Of a stretch of DNA of 64,000 bases, positions 52,596 to 61,532 are shown in pieces. Source of the stretch: Glycomyces amatae (GTDB lineage Bacteria > Actinomycetota > Actinomycetes > Mycobacteriales > Micromonosporaceae); assembly GCF_020991375.1 (NCBI RefSeq), contig NZ_JAJLQZ010000002.1, positions 310,001 through 374,000 on the forward strand, in the 5' to 3' direction. Numbering within the stretch: the first letter of the stretch is position 1; the number at the start of each line of letters is the position of its first letter. Position numbers and translations under genes: made by a program. The notes under the pieces were generated by a model. The model was not told the origin of the DNA and did not search any database. It worked only from the letters and a program-made list of their open reading frames with translations.

Positions 52596-55500
52596 CTAAT
52601 CGCGCCCAGAGGCCCGGGGCGGGACGCCGGCGACTGCCGCGGTTTCGGCGATGCGCCGCAGTTCGGGGGCGATCCGCCTTACCAGGCCGGAGAACTCCTC
52701 GAACACCGACCGTGCGGTGTCCGGATCCGGTCGAAGCAGCCGCTGGAGGCTCTCGGGCGTCACATCTTCGCCGCTTCGCGTCAGGGCCAGGAATCCTTCG
52801 AGTCCTTCGCGGGAGGTGCCGCGCATCGTCTCTCGGTAGGAGGTTCGCATCGCCAGTTCCCTACCGAGAACGTCGGTCATCGCATCATGGTAGGCGACGG
52901 GCAGGGGGCCGACGCTGATCTCGCGGCGCCGTTCTCCTTGGCGGATCACGGCGACGCACTCCGATCGCCGCGTCCCGTCCTCGGAGTCTGACGGTGCGGG
53001 CGTTCGCGACACGACGAATCGCCATCTGCCGAGCAGCATTGCGACGGCGATGCGGTCGCGTGCACGGCCTTGGCGGCTGAAGAGCACCCTGAGGAGGCTG
53101 AAGGTGCGGACGTCCATGGGGCCGAAGGCATGTTCGGTGTCCGCCGCGAACCGCTCGAACGCGGCGGCCGCTCCCTCGACGTCGTCGGCCTCGGCCCGCT
53201 GTATCACCAGGTTGACCAGCACACGGATCGTCTGAGCGTGGCCGGCCCCCAAGGCCCGGTCCATGTCGTCGACGAGCACTTCGAGTTCGGCGGCCGCACG
53301 GGCGGGGTCGCCGGCTTCGCCTCGCCAGCGCGCCAGGTTGGACCGGACCCTGAACAGGTTCGGATACTCCGGAGCGAAGACGTCCTCCATGTCGCTCAGG
53401 AGCGATTCGAGTGCGGCCACGGCGGCGCTCGGGTCGTCCGCTCCGAGCCGGTTGGCCGAACTCGATCGCAGCGAGAACGCGGTCTCGCTCTCGGCGGAAC
53501 GCCGCTCGAACTCGACGCGGACGTCCTCCGTCATCGCGGCGTCGGCGGCAGCGCCCGCCGATTCTCGCAATCCGACCAGTTCGGCCTTGAATTTGAGGAC
53601 CTGGGCGTCGGCGGCGCCGAGCACGTCTTCGGCGTCGGCGACGATGCTCGTGTACTGTTCGACCGCCCGGTCCGGAAACCCCATCTGCCCACTGAGCCTC
53701 GCCAGGTCGGCCCGGTGCCACAAGGTGCGGATGTCGGTCGGGCCGTGAACGCGGACCATGCGCTCGAGGAGCCCGTCGAACACCCGGACCGCCCCGGAGA
53801 AGTCGTGCGCTTCGGAGAGCACGCTGCCATGGCTCACCTGCGCCGCCAGCGTGTCCGGATCGTCCCGTCCCAGCCGGGCCTCGCCGAGGGCCGTCAGCGC
53901 TTCGAAGTAGGCGGCGGCTTCACCGGTCCGGCCCCATTTCCCAAGGCTGATGCCGATGCGCATGAGGAGGGGGTGCATCCCCCCTTCGAAGAGGAGTTCG
54001 TCATGCTCGGCGCGGAGCCGCGCGGCGCTCGCCCGCAGTACGGCGCCGACGGCCGCACTGAGATCGAGGCGCTGCCAGGAGAGTTCCAGGCAATCGGCGG
54101 CGACCACCGCCATGCGGCGGTGTCGCTCGGGAGAGAACCAGTCGCGGACGATGCGCTGGACAAGCGAGTGCACGTCCACCGTCTCACCGTCCCAGTTGAG
54201 GAGCGACAGGCGGTGCAGGCGTGAGAGCACCGCCTCCGTCTCGTTCGCGATCGCGGTGCGGGGGGACAGGCCGGTCGACGACGTTGTGGTCTGGAAGTAC
54301 CGTGATGCGGCCTGGTGCAGATAGAATCCCGTGGGAATCCCGTTCGGCTCGACCATGCTGGCCAGCTCGAGCAGCCTCGTCGGCATGCCGTTCGGGTAGT
54401 CCGGATCAGCTCGCTCGACGGCCAGTGAAAGCGCCGCCGCGGCCGACCGACGGTAGTCGTCGGGAATAGCCCGAGGGCTGAGATCCGCGAGCTTCGTGGT
54501 GCGGTCGGCGAGGCGTTCGCGATAGGCCTCGCAGTTCAGGCTCGGCATGTCGAGAATGTAGGCAGCGGCCTGAGCGAGCGCGAGCGGCAGATGGCCCAGG
54601 TCCTCGGCCAGCGCAGCGGCGCCCTCCAGGCGCCGGGAGTCATGACGCAGCCGACCACCGAGGAAGTCGGCGGCCTCCTCCGGGCTGAACATGCCGACGT
54701 CGGTTCGCGCTCGACCAGCCCCATCGAGTGCGGCGTCGCGTCGACGAGTGGTGATGACGGTGCGCCCGTTCCTGTTCGCCGGCGGCCAGAGGCCGATGAG
54801 GTCGTCCTGAGCGGTGAGGTCGTCGAGCACGATCAGCCATCGAGGCGTATCGGGGCGGTCGAGCCAGGCCAGAAACCGCTGCGCGGCGTGTTCGCCGCCG
54901 GCCGGGTCGGCGCCGCAGACCTCGGCGGCGGCTTGACCGAAGGCGGCGATGATCGCGTCACGACTGCCAGCGTTCACCCATACCAGCAGGTCGACCTTAC
55001 GGTCGGCCCACTGCTTGAGAGCGCAGGCGGCGGCGATCTGGGTCTTCCCCACGCCGCTCATCCCCGACAGGATCTGGATGGCCGCGCCTCCCTCGGCGAG
55101 TGTGGCGTTCAGACGCGCATCGACCGGCCGGTCCTGCCGCGCGGCGGCCAGCGGCGGGATCGTCCCGAACCGTCGCGGTTCGAACCTCGACGGCGGGTCG
55201 CGGTCAAGCAGTCGCAGCAGGTTCTCGGACCGGAACCGGCTCCATCTCGGGTACAGGATGACGTTCCGTATTCCGTTGTTCTCGGCGCGGAAACCGTAGG
55301 AGGTGATGATGTAGCGGCATAGGACTTGCAGGTAGGGGTGCTCGTCGGCGCTCGACGCCCCGGGGCCGCCGGGCCCGGGGTCGTTCTCTAGGAGCCAGGC
55401 GTGGACGTCGCTGACCAGGTCATCGAGGTCGGTGCCGTCGACCAGCGGCCAGTCCTGGGTCTTGCCGCGGCACAGGGTGGTGCGGAGCTTCTTCTGGAGG

Positions 55501-55703
55501 CGGGGCTCGCCGGGGAACAACTCGGTCGCAGTCTCCGCCACGGCGGCGGTGATGACCGCCGCCAGTTCGGCCTGCTGGTCCTTGGCAGGGCGGCCTTGCG
55601 TGAGCTGCCGGCTCCGCAGCTTCACGTCGAGGCCGGCGGCGATGCGGCTGCCGACCCACTTGGCGGCCGCTGCGCTGACGAGGTCGAAGAGGGGTTCGAT
55701 CAC
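52596..55703 (-). CDS. STAND-class NB-ARC ATPase with TPR repeats
   Basis: 1035 residues. Residues 1-150 are a helical N-terminal domain (PLFDLVSAAAAKWVGSRIAA) of the kind placed before NACHT/NB-ARC modules; 180-520 are the NB-ARC ATPase: Walker A GMSGVGKT at 214-221, Walker B LIVLDD at 290-295, sensor VITTRRRD, GLPL-like HLPLALAQ and MHD-like VHSLVQRI at 511-518. About 550-880 contain TPR-like repeats, then a C-terminal domain of 140 residues. Cytosolic. Such proteins are either regulators (AfsR/SARP type, but there is no DNA-binding domain) or antiphage NLR-like sensors. Visibly lower GC than neighbours. Confidence 0.88.
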   Translation of the reverse strand: MIEPLFDLVSAAAAKWVGSRIAAGLDVKLRSRQLTQGRPAKDQQAELAAVITAAVAETATELFPGEPRLQKKLRTTLCRGKTQDWPLVDGTDLDDLVSDVHAWLLENDPGPGGPGASSADEHPYLQVLCRYIITSYGFRAENNGIRNVILYPRWSRFRSENLLRLLDRDPPSRFEPRRFGTIPPLAAARQDRPVDARLNATLAEGGAAIQILSGMSGVGKTQIAAACALKQWADRKVDLLVWVNAGSRDAIIAAFGQAAAEVCGADPAGGEHAAQRFLAWLDRPDTPRWLIVLDDLTAQDDLIGLWPPANRNGRTVITTRRRDAALDGAGRARTDVGMFSPEEAADFLGGRLRHDSRRLEGAAALAEDLGHLPLALAQAAAYILDMPSLNCEAYRERLADRTTKLADLSPRAIPDDYRRSAAAALSLAVERADPDYPNGMPTRLLELASMVEPNGIPTGFYLHQAASRYFQTTTSSTGLSPRTAIANETEAVLSRLHRLSLLNWDGETVDVHSLVQRIVRDWFSPERHRRMAVVAADCLELSWQRLDLSAAVGAVLRASAARLRAEHDELLFEGGMHPLLMRIGISLGKWGRTGEAAAYFEALTALGEARLGRDDPDTLAAQVSHGSVLSEAHDFSGAVRVFDGLLERMVRVHGPTDIRTLWHRADLARLSGQMGFPDRAVEQYTSIVADAEDVLGAADAQVLKFKAELVGLRESAGAAADAAMTEDVRVEFERRSAESETAFSLRSSSANRLGADDPSAAVAALESLLSDMEDVFAPEYPNLFRVRSNLARWRGEAGDPARAAAELEVLVDDMDRALGAGHAQTIRVLVNLVIQRAEADDVEGAAAAFERFAADTEHAFGPMDVRTFSLLRVLFSRQGRARDRIAVAMLLGRWRFVVSRTPAPSDSEDGTRRSECVAVIRQGERRREISVGPLPVAYHDAMTDVLGRELAMRTSYRETMRGTSREGLEGFLALTRSGEDVTPESLQRLLRPDPDTARSVFEEFSGLVRRIAPELRRIAETAAVAGVPPRASGRD

Positions 55704-55882
55704 GTGGGGTGGAACCTCCGTGTCCGTGCCGCTGAAGCCAACCCATCATACTCGCCGGCATGCCACCCGTGCTTGCGCTGCGACCGAGGCAGCAGGCCGC
55801 GGCCGGTGCCGTGGGGCTCCGCTGCGAACCGGACCGGGCAGGAACGGACGGCCGGGGCGGCGTCCTTGGGCGCCGTCGCAGC

Positions 55883-55920
55883 GGGCCCGTTCACCCGCCG
55901 CGGGGCGGGTGGACGGGCCC
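55883..55920 (-). terminator. Terminator hairpin after the Old Yellow Enzyme gene
   Basis: GGGCCCGTTCACCCGCC (55883-55899) pairs with 55904-55920, one wobble pair, loop GCGG. Directly downstream of the minus-strand stop at 55927. Confidence 0.7.
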
Positions 55921-55926
55921 GGGCGG

Positions 55927-57006
55927 TCAGGCGCGGCCGTACTGGACGGGGAGGGGGCGCTCGTCGCCCAGCTCGGCGGCGGCCTCGTGCGGCCAGTAGG
56001 GGCGGCGCAGCAGCTCGCGGCCGATGAAGATCGCATCGGCCTCGCCGTCGGCGAGGATCTTCTCGGCCTGGCGGGCCTCGGTGATGAGTCCGACCGCGGC
56101 GGTCGGCAGCCCGGTCTCGCGGCGCACCCGCGCGGCGAAGGGGACCTGGTAGCCGGGGGCGGAGGGGATGGGCGCGCGCGGGACGTTGCCTCCGGAGGAC
56201 ACGTCGAGGAGGTCCACGCCGTGCTCGCGCAGGAGCGCGGCGAGGCGCACCGTGTCGTCGGCGGTCCAGCCCTCGGGCTCGATCCAGTCGGTGGCCGAGA
56301 CGCGGTAGAGCAGCGGGGCCCGCTCCCCCACGACGGCGCGGACGGCGTCGACGACCTCCAGGTGGAGCCGGGTGCGGTTCGCGAAGGAGCCGCCGTACTC
56401 GTCCTCGCGGCGGTTGGACATGGGCGAGAGGAACTCGTGGAGGAGGTAGCCGTGGGCTGAGTGGATCTCGAAGACCTCGTACCCGGCCTCGGCGGAGCGG
56501 CGGGCCGCGTCGGCGAAGGCCGCGACGACGCCCTGGATCTCCTCGCGGGTGAGCTCGTGCGGGACCTGGAGCTTCTCGCTGAAGGCGACGGCGCTGGGGC
56601 CGACGGGCTTCCAGCCGCCCCCGCCCTCGGCGAGGGAGGCGCCGCCGTTGAACTCGAGGTCGGTGCTGGCCTTGCGGCCCGCGTGGGCGAGCTGGATGCC
56701 GGGGACCGTGCCGTGGGCGCGCATGATGGCGGTGAGGCGGCGGTGGCCCTCGACCTGGGCGTCGTTCCAGATGCCGAGGTCGCCGGGGCTGATGCGGCCT
56801 TCGGCGGTGACGCCGGTGGCCTCCACGAGGATCAGGCCGGCGCCGCCGACGGCGCGGGAGCCGTAGTGCTGGAGGTGCCAGTCGTTGGGGGCGCCGGTGC
56901 CGGGTCCCTCGGTGTCGGCGCTGTACTGGCACATCGGCGCCATCCAGGCCCGGTTGGGGATGGTGGTGCCGCGGATGGTGAGCGGGGTGAACAGGTTGCT
57001 GGTCAC
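55927..57006 (-). CDS. Old Yellow Enzyme, YqjM-type NADH:flavin oxidoreductase
   Basis: 359 residues. FMN TIM-barrel with APMCQYSA carrying Cys26 and Tyr28, the residue pair of the YqjM class, and the substrate-binding QLAHAGRK; also HGYLLHEFLSP and RVSATDW. Reduces activated C=C bonds of electrophiles. GTG with GAAGGAA upstream. Together with the next gene it lies downstream of the MarR regulator's divergent promoter. Confidence 0.93.
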   Translation of the reverse strand: MTSNLFTPLTIRGTTIPNRAWMAPMCQYSADTEGPGTGAPNDWHLQHYGSRAVGGAGLILVEATGVTAEGRISPGDLGIWNDAQVEGHRRLTAIMRAHGTVPGIQLAHAGRKASTDLEFNGGASLAEGGGGWKPVGPSAVAFSEKLQVPHELTREEIQGVVAAFADAARRSAEAGYEVFEIHSAHGYLLHEFLSPMSNRREDEYGGSFANRTRLHLEVVDAVRAVVGERAPLLYRVSATDWIEPEGWTADDTVRLAALLREHGVDLLDVSSGGNVPRAPIPSAPGYQVPFAARVRRETGLPTAAVGLITEARQAEKILADGEADAIFIGRELLRRPYWPHEAAAELGDERPLPVQYGRA

Positions 57007-57175
57007 GGTCGTTCCTTCGTGTGGCGCCGGTCGGGCGCGGTTGGCGGTGTCGGGCGGTCGCGGCGGCGTCGGCGCGATCGGGGCGGTCCGGCGACGCTAT
57101 CCGATGATCCTGGACAGGGCCTCGGCGGTCGCCTGGGGCGGGGCCGGAGCGGTTCCGGCCGCCGTCCGGGTCGGT

Positions 57176-58051
57176 CTACTCGTCGAAGCTGGCGTAGTAG
57201 GAGGCGGCCATGTCCTCGCCGCCGCGGCCCTGGGCAGCGGCGCGGCGGAACCGCTCGGCCCCGGCCTCGGCCAGGTCGAGGCGGACGCCGGCGCCGCGGG
57301 CGGCCTCGACGATGAGGCGGGCGTCCTTGACGGCGGTGTCGAGGCCGAAGCTGGTGCGGCCGGTCTCGCCGTCGAGGATGAGGCCGCCCTTGACACGGGC
57401 GTACCCGGCGTCGAGCGGGCCGCCGTCGATGAGCTCGAAGAACCGCCGCGGGTCCACCTGGAGTCCCTCGGCGAGGGCGAGGACCTCGCCGATGCCGTGG
57501 GTGAGGACCAGGACCCAGCTGTTGGCGACGAGTTTGAGGCGCGAGGCGCTGCCGTCGGCCCCGTCGGTGCCGGTCCACACGGTCTTGGCGCCGACCGCGT
57601 CGAACACGGCGTTCGCCGCCGCGTCGCCGTTCGGCCCGGAGGCGAGGACGGTGAGCTTCCCGGCCTCGGCGGGCTCCCTCGTGCCGAGCACGGGCGCGTC
57701 GAAGAACACCAGGCCGTGCTCGTCGGCGAAGGCGGCCAGGGCGGCGACGCCCTCGATCCCGGCGGTCGTGGACTGCACCCAGCGCATGCCCGGGCGCAGG
57801 GCGGGCGCGGCCTGCTCCATGACGTCGAGCGCGGCGGGGCCGTCGTAGAGGACGGTCAGGACCGCGTCGGCGCCGTCGACGGCCGCTGCGGGGGTGTCGG
57901 CGATCAGGACGCCGTCGGCGGCCAGGGGCGCCGCCTTGTCGCGGGTGCGGTTCCACGCGCAGACCTCGTGTCCGGCGCGGGCGAGGTTGCGGGCCATCGC
58001 GGCCCCCATGATGCCGGTGCCGAGGACGGCCACGGTCGGCTTGTCGCTCAT
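57176..58051 (-). CDS. NAD(P)-dependent oxidoreductase, 3-hydroxyisobutyrate dehydrogenase family
   Basis: 291 residues. Rossmann motif GTGIMG at 11-16, the STTAG substrate-anchor motif near 94-98, and catalytic Lys173 in RLKLVANSW. Reduces or oxidises a 3-hydroxy acid or similar. Divergent from the MarR gene. The 169 bases to the OYE gene hold no gene; OYE may have its own promoter. Confidence 0.92.
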   Translation of the reverse strand: MSDKPTVAVLGTGIMGAAMARNLARAGHEVCAWNRTRDKAAPLAADGVLIADTPAAAVDGADAVLTVLYDGPAALDVMEQAAPALRPGMRWVQSTTAGIEGVAALAAFADEHGLVFFDAPVLGTREPAEAGKLTVLASGPNGDAAANAVFDAVGAKTVWTGTDGADGSASRLKLVANSWVLVLTHGIGEVLALAEGLQVDPRRFFELIDGGPLDAGYARVKGGLILDGETGRTSFGLDTAVKDARLIVEAARGAGVRLDLAEAGAERFRRAAAQGRGGEDMAASYYASFDE

Positions 58052-58120
58052 GGTGCTCCTTCTTCGCTGGTCGCGGGCGGCGGTCTCGGCGCCGGCGCGG
58101 AACGTTCGGCCCCCACATTA

Positions 58121-58154
58121 CTTGCAAACGCGGGATAATTGCAAGCGATGGCAA
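58121..58154. promoter_or_regulatory. MarR operator-like inverted repeats
   Basis: CTTGCAA-N11-TTGCAAG (58121-58145) is a 25-base palindrome; its right arm also forms TTGC-N8-GCAA (58139-58154). It lies in the divergent promoter region of MarR and the HIBADH-type gene, directly upstream of the MarR -35. Confidence 0.65.
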
Positions 58155-58183
58155 TTGGCGTGTTACCTATATCGCTGTACGCT
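58155..58183 (+). promoter_or_regulatory. marR-like gene promoter
   Basis: TTGGCG at 58155-58160, 17-base spacer, TACGCT at 58178-58183; the GTG start is at 58221 with GAGGAG upstream. Confidence 0.6.
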
Positions 58184-58220
58184 AGACTTGCCCGGATCTC
58201 CGAGAGCGAGGAGGAGCGCT

Positions 58221-58664
58221 GTGACCGCGACCCCGGAGGCCACGACCGCCCTGGCGCAGCACTGGTGCGCGCTGTCGGCGCTGCACGAACGCATCGCCGA
58301 CCGCGTCGAGCGCAGGCTGGAGGCCGAGCACGACCTGAGCGTCCGCGAGTTCTCGCTGCTCACCGTGCTCAGCCGCCAGACCAAGACGAGTCATCTCCAG
58401 ATGCGGCAGGTCGCCGAGGCGATCGTGCTCAGCCAGAGCGCCACGACCCGGCTGGTGACCCGCCTGGAGGACCGCGGGCTGCTGGCGCGCACGATCTGCA
58501 AGGACGACCGCCGCGGCATCTACACGAACGTCACCGAGGAGGGCCTGAGGCTGCTCGGCGCGGCCCGGCCGACCCATGACGGCGCCCTGCACGAGGCGCT
58601 CGACGAGGCGCGGGAGAACCCCGAGTTCAAGCTGCTGGTCGAGGCGCTGGAGCGCATCGGCTGA
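58221..58664 (+). CDS. MarR-family transcriptional regulator
   Basis: 147 residues, winged HTH: MRQVAEAIVLSQSATTRLVTRLEDRGLL, followed by the wing KDDRRGIYTNVTEEG. A single Cys (KDDRR preceded by ICK) could sense electrophiles, matching the flavin and NAD(P)H reductases on the other strand. Likely repressor of itself and of the divergent gene. Confidence 0.92.
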   Translation: MTATPEATTALAQHWCALSALHERIADRVERRLEAEHDLSVREFSLLTVLSRQTKTSHLQMRQVAEAIVLSQSATTRLVTRLEDRGLLARTICKDDRRGIYTNVTEEGLRLLGAARPTHDGALHEALDEARENPEFKLLVEALERIG

Positions 58665-58695
58665 GCATGGCGGCGGGCCTTACGGCCCGGCGGGG

Positions 58696-58998
58696 TCAGC
58701 TCTTCCAGAACTTGACGCCGGCGCGGGCGAGGGCGTCGCGCCGCGAGTGCTTGATACGGGACTGGTAGCGGTGGTTGAGCGAGAGGGCCGGGGGCTCGGA
58801 CTCAACGCGGAAGACGTTGCCGAGCCAGCGGACCGGGTGCCCGTCGACCAGTTCCCACAGCTGGACGATCTTCTCCCCCGGGGTGACCGTCAATCTGATG
58901 TGGAGCCCTTCGAACTCGATCTCCTCGGACCGGATCCAGCCCACGACCGCCGGGTCGGGATATTTAGCGGGCAGTGCGGGTTCATCGGGTCCGTTCAT
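58696..58998 (-). CDS. Small soluble protein, unknown function
   Basis: 100 residues. Mixed alpha/beta with several aromatic positions (FEGLHIRLTVTPGEKIVQLWEL, shown only to describe its beta-rich centre) and a basic C-terminus (RIKHSRRDALARAG). ATG at 58998 with CCGGAG directly upstream; an ATG 12 bases further out is possible. Convergent with the MarR gene. No family recognised. Confidence 0.6.
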   Translation of the reverse strand: MNGPDEPALPAKYPDPAVVGWIRSEEIEFEGLHIRLTVTPGEKIVQLWELVDGHPVRWLGNVFRVESEPPALSLNHRYQSRIKHSRRDALARAGVKFWKS

Positions 58999-59227
58999 CT
59001 CCGGGCCAGCCATTCCATGCATTGATGACAATCCGGTCTCCATCATCGCAGACCACGGTATGCACGCAACTGCCGCACAGAGTGACACCGGGTCCGCAAT
59101 GGCCAGGATAGTAGGCGCTTCCGGCACCGCGACAGGGGGCGGGGCCCGCGGCGGGGGCCGGTGTGGCCCGCGACCGCCGCGCCGCGCCCGGGACGGCCGG
59201 GCCGGGAGGGGCCCGGATACTGGGGGC

Positions 59228-59476
59228 ATGAAGCTCAGCCGCCCGGTCTCGGTGTTCCTCCTCGCGTTCGGCGTGTTCTCCGTTTTCGTCTGGACGACCT
59301 TCGTGAAGAACCTGTTCGCCGACGTCAGCGGCCTCGCGTTCGACGCCGCGGGCGACCCGACGGGCTACTTCTGGGTCCACATCGCACTCGCGGTCGCCTC
59401 GTTCGGGTTCGGCGTCGCGATCGGCGTCATCGGCCTGCGGGGCCTGCTCGCGCTCCGGCGGCCCGGCCGCGACTGA
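59228..59476 (+). CDS. SCO4848-family small membrane protein
   Basis: 82 residues, two membrane helices with the motif TTFVKNLFADVSGLAFD between them and FWVHIALAVASF at the second. This matches the conserved actinobacterial family named for Streptomyces SCO4848. Function unknown. No ribosome site is evident before the ATG at 59228. Confidence 0.8.
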   Translation: MKLSRPVSVFLLAFGVFSVFVWTTFVKNLFADVSGLAFDAAGDPTGYFWVHIALAVASFGFGVAIGVIGLRGLLALRRPGRD

Positions 59477-59582
59477 TTCCTGAAAGGACCGTTCGACGAC
59501 CGGGCGACTCGTCCGGGAGTCGGAAATCCGACCAGGGGTTTTTCACTCGTTCGGGACCGGCGTGCCGGAAGCGGGACCGGAA

Positions 59583-59604
59583 GGCGCCCGCCGGTGCGGG
59601 CGCC
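59583..59604. terminator. Terminator-like hairpin between convergent genes
   Basis: GGCGCCCGC (59583-59591) pairs with GCGGGCGCC (59596-59604), loop CGGT; 7 bases from the kinase stop on the other strand. Confidence 0.6.
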
Positions 59605-59611
59605 GGCGGCC

Positions 59612-60538
59612 TCAGGCCCGCTCCAGCTCCTCCATCGCCTCCGCGACGGCGGCGCGGTGCTTGTCGTTCTCCGTCTCCTCGAGGTGGTCCATGAACCGCA
59701 GGAGGGCCCAGGACCTGAGGCGCTCGGCGTCGACGCCGAGGCCCTCGGCGACCGCGCGCAGGAGGCCGGCGCCGCCGTGCGGGCCGTGCAGCTGCTGCAT
59801 GAACAGGAAGTAGCCGCCGTCGAAGGCGCGCTCGGCGGCGTACGGTTTGGGGTCGATGACCAGCCACGGCTCCCGCTCGGCCGAGACGATGTTGCTCAGG
59901 TGGGTGTCGCGGTTGCCGATGCCCAGCTCCGGCGGGTCGGCGAGCGCGTCGCACAGTTCGAGGCCGCGGCGCAGGCGCTCCTCGCCGACGCGGCGGCGCG
60001 TCTCCGCCGAGGCGTCCGCGAACGCGGCGCGCCAGCCGTCGAGCATCTCGGTGGCCGCGGGCAGCTCGGGGAACCCCTCGGGGACGTCGATCGGGCGCCA
60101 CAGGCGCCGGTAGAGCCCGCACGCGATGCCGATGCGCTTCCACGCCGACTCGGGCGTGCGGTGCCCGAAGAAGCGGGTCGACTTGAGCCGGTTGCCGGGC
60201 ACGGCGTGCTCCATGAGCATCGCGCCGGCCTCGCGGTCGTACTCGTACAGGCGCACCGCGCCGTCGCCGTCGTAGGCGCGCAGCGCGGTGGGTTCGGCGC
60301 GGTTCTCCTCGTCGACGTAGACGACCTTGAGGACCGCCCGCCCGCCGTCGCCGCGGCGGACGGGGACGACGTACGAGTGCGAGCCGCCGCCGAAGGGGGC
60401 GCCGTCGATCCGCAGCGACCACTGGCGCGTCAGGCCCCAGACCGTCTGCGGGAGTGCGTCGAGCCATGCCTGACCGGCCTCGCCGTGCCAGCCGAGGACG
60501 TCGCGTCGAACCGAGGAGGGAACCACACCAAATCGCAT
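59612..60538 (-). CDS. APH-type aminoglycoside/hydroxyurea phosphotransferase-like kinase
   Basis: 308 residues. The C-terminal half shows the catalytic loop GNRDTHLSNIV and WLVIDPKP, as in the APH_6 (streptomycin 6-kinase/hydroxyurea resistance) family; VLKVVYV supplies the ATP Lys. The Asp-His of the usual HGDLHPGN loop is changed to RDTHLSN but Asp and Asn remain. Resistance or a metabolic role cannot be told apart. ATG at 60538; no ribosome site. Confidence 0.8.
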   Translation of the reverse strand: MRFGVVPSSVRRDVLGWHGEAGQAWLDALPQTVWGLTRQWSLRIDGAPFGGGSHSYVVPVRRGDGGRAVLKVVYVDEENRAEPTALRAYDGDGAVRLYEYDREAGAMLMEHAVPGNRLKSTRFFGHRTPESAWKRIGIACGLYRRLWRPIDVPEGFPELPAATEMLDGWRAAFADASAETRRRVGEERLRRGLELCDALADPPELGIGNRDTHLSNIVSAEREPWLVIDPKPYAAERAFDGGYFLFMQQLHGPHGGAGLLRAVAEGLGVDAERLRSWALLRFMDHLEETENDKHRAAVAEAMEELERA

Positions 60539-60618
60539 CCGTACAGTATCGAGCACCGCCCTTTGGCGATGCGATCCGCATGCGCATGTGCGGCAAGCGG
60601 TCTGGGACCGCAGGTGGG

Positions 60619-61299
60619 TCAGCCTCCGGATGCCAAGGCGCCCACCGCGTCCGCCACCGGCGTGTCCCCGCCGCGCAGTTCCAGGACGACCTTCGCGACG
60701 GCCGGGGTGCACAGGAGCTCGGCGAGCACGGCGGCCACATCGGAGCGGGTGACCGCGCCGCGGCCCACCGGCGGGGCGCCCAGGAGGACCGAGCCGGTCG
60801 GCGGGTCGTCCGTGAGCTGCCCGGGGCGCAGGATCACCCAGTCGAGTTCGCGGGCGCGCAGGTCCTCCTCGGCGGCGGTCTTCGCGTCGATGTAGGCGGC
60901 CCACACCTCGTCGCGGTCCGGGTCGGCCTCCTGTCCGGCGCCCATGCTGGAGATCTGGAGGAAGCGGCGGACGCCGGCGCGCTCGGCCGCGTCGGCCAGG
61001 AGCACCGAGGCGGCCCGGTCGACGCTGTCCTTCCTGGCGGCGCCGCTGCCGGGTCCGGCCCCGGCCGCGAAGACGACGGCGTCGACCCCGCCGTAGGTCT
61101 CGGAGGCGAGGAGCCCGGCGAGGTGCTCGGCGTCGGCCTGCTCGAGGTCGAGGACGATGGGGCGCCCGCCGATCGCGGTGAGGTCCTCGGCCTGGTCGGG
61201 GTCGCGGATCAGCCCGGTGACCGAATGTCCTCCGGCGGCCAGGGTCTCGGTGAGGCGCAGCGCGATCTGTCCGTGCCCTCCGGCGATGACGACATGCAT
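60619..61299 (-). CDS. SDR-family NAD(P)-binding oxidoreductase
   Basis: 226 residues. N-terminal IAGGHGQIALRLTETL is the atypical-SDR glycine motif, followed by LDLEQAD and VVFAAGAGPGSG; SSMGAG and YIDAKTAAE carry the Ser/Tyr/Lys positions. YwnB/CC3_like NAD(P)H-binding type. ATG at 61299. Substrate unknown. Confidence 0.9.
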   Translation of the reverse strand: MHVVIAGGHGQIALRLTETLAAGGHSVTGLIRDPDQAEDLTAIGGRPIVLDLEQADAEHLAGLLASETYGGVDAVVFAAGAGPGSGAARKDSVDRAASVLLADAAERAGVRRFLQISSMGAGQEADPDRDEVWAAYIDAKTAAEEDLRARELDWVILRPGQLTDDPPTGSVLLGAPPVGRGAVTRSDVAAVLAELLCTPAVAKVVLELRGGDTPVADAVGALASGG

Positions 61300-61426
61300 A
61301 CGGCCCACCCTAGCCCGGACGGCGCGGCGGCGGGCCGCTTGCGCACAGAGGACGCGCAGGCGGCGAGTCCGGGGGCCGGCGCGGTGCGGGCGGCCGGTTC
61401 CCGCCACCTGCTTGGAAAGCGATGTC

Positions 61427-61455
61427 TTGACGCTTGTGGACCGATGCGCTAGCGT
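61427..61455 (+). promoter_or_regulatory. Promoter of the methyltransferase gene
   Basis: TTGACG at 61427-61432, 17-base spacer, TAGCGT at 61450-61455. The GTG start lies about 78 bases on, after GAGGAG. Confidence 0.65.
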
Positions 61456-61532
61456 AGGCCGCTCCGTTCGCGGCGGAGCCGCCGTCGCGTCGGCCTAAGG
61501 CGCCGCCGCAATGCGTCTCGAGGAGCGAAGCC

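Noticed and set aside
55401-56027. Plus-strand frames across the STAND gene start and downstream region
   Set aside because: Overlap the STAND coding region antisense and turn into Arg/Gly strings; no support as genes.
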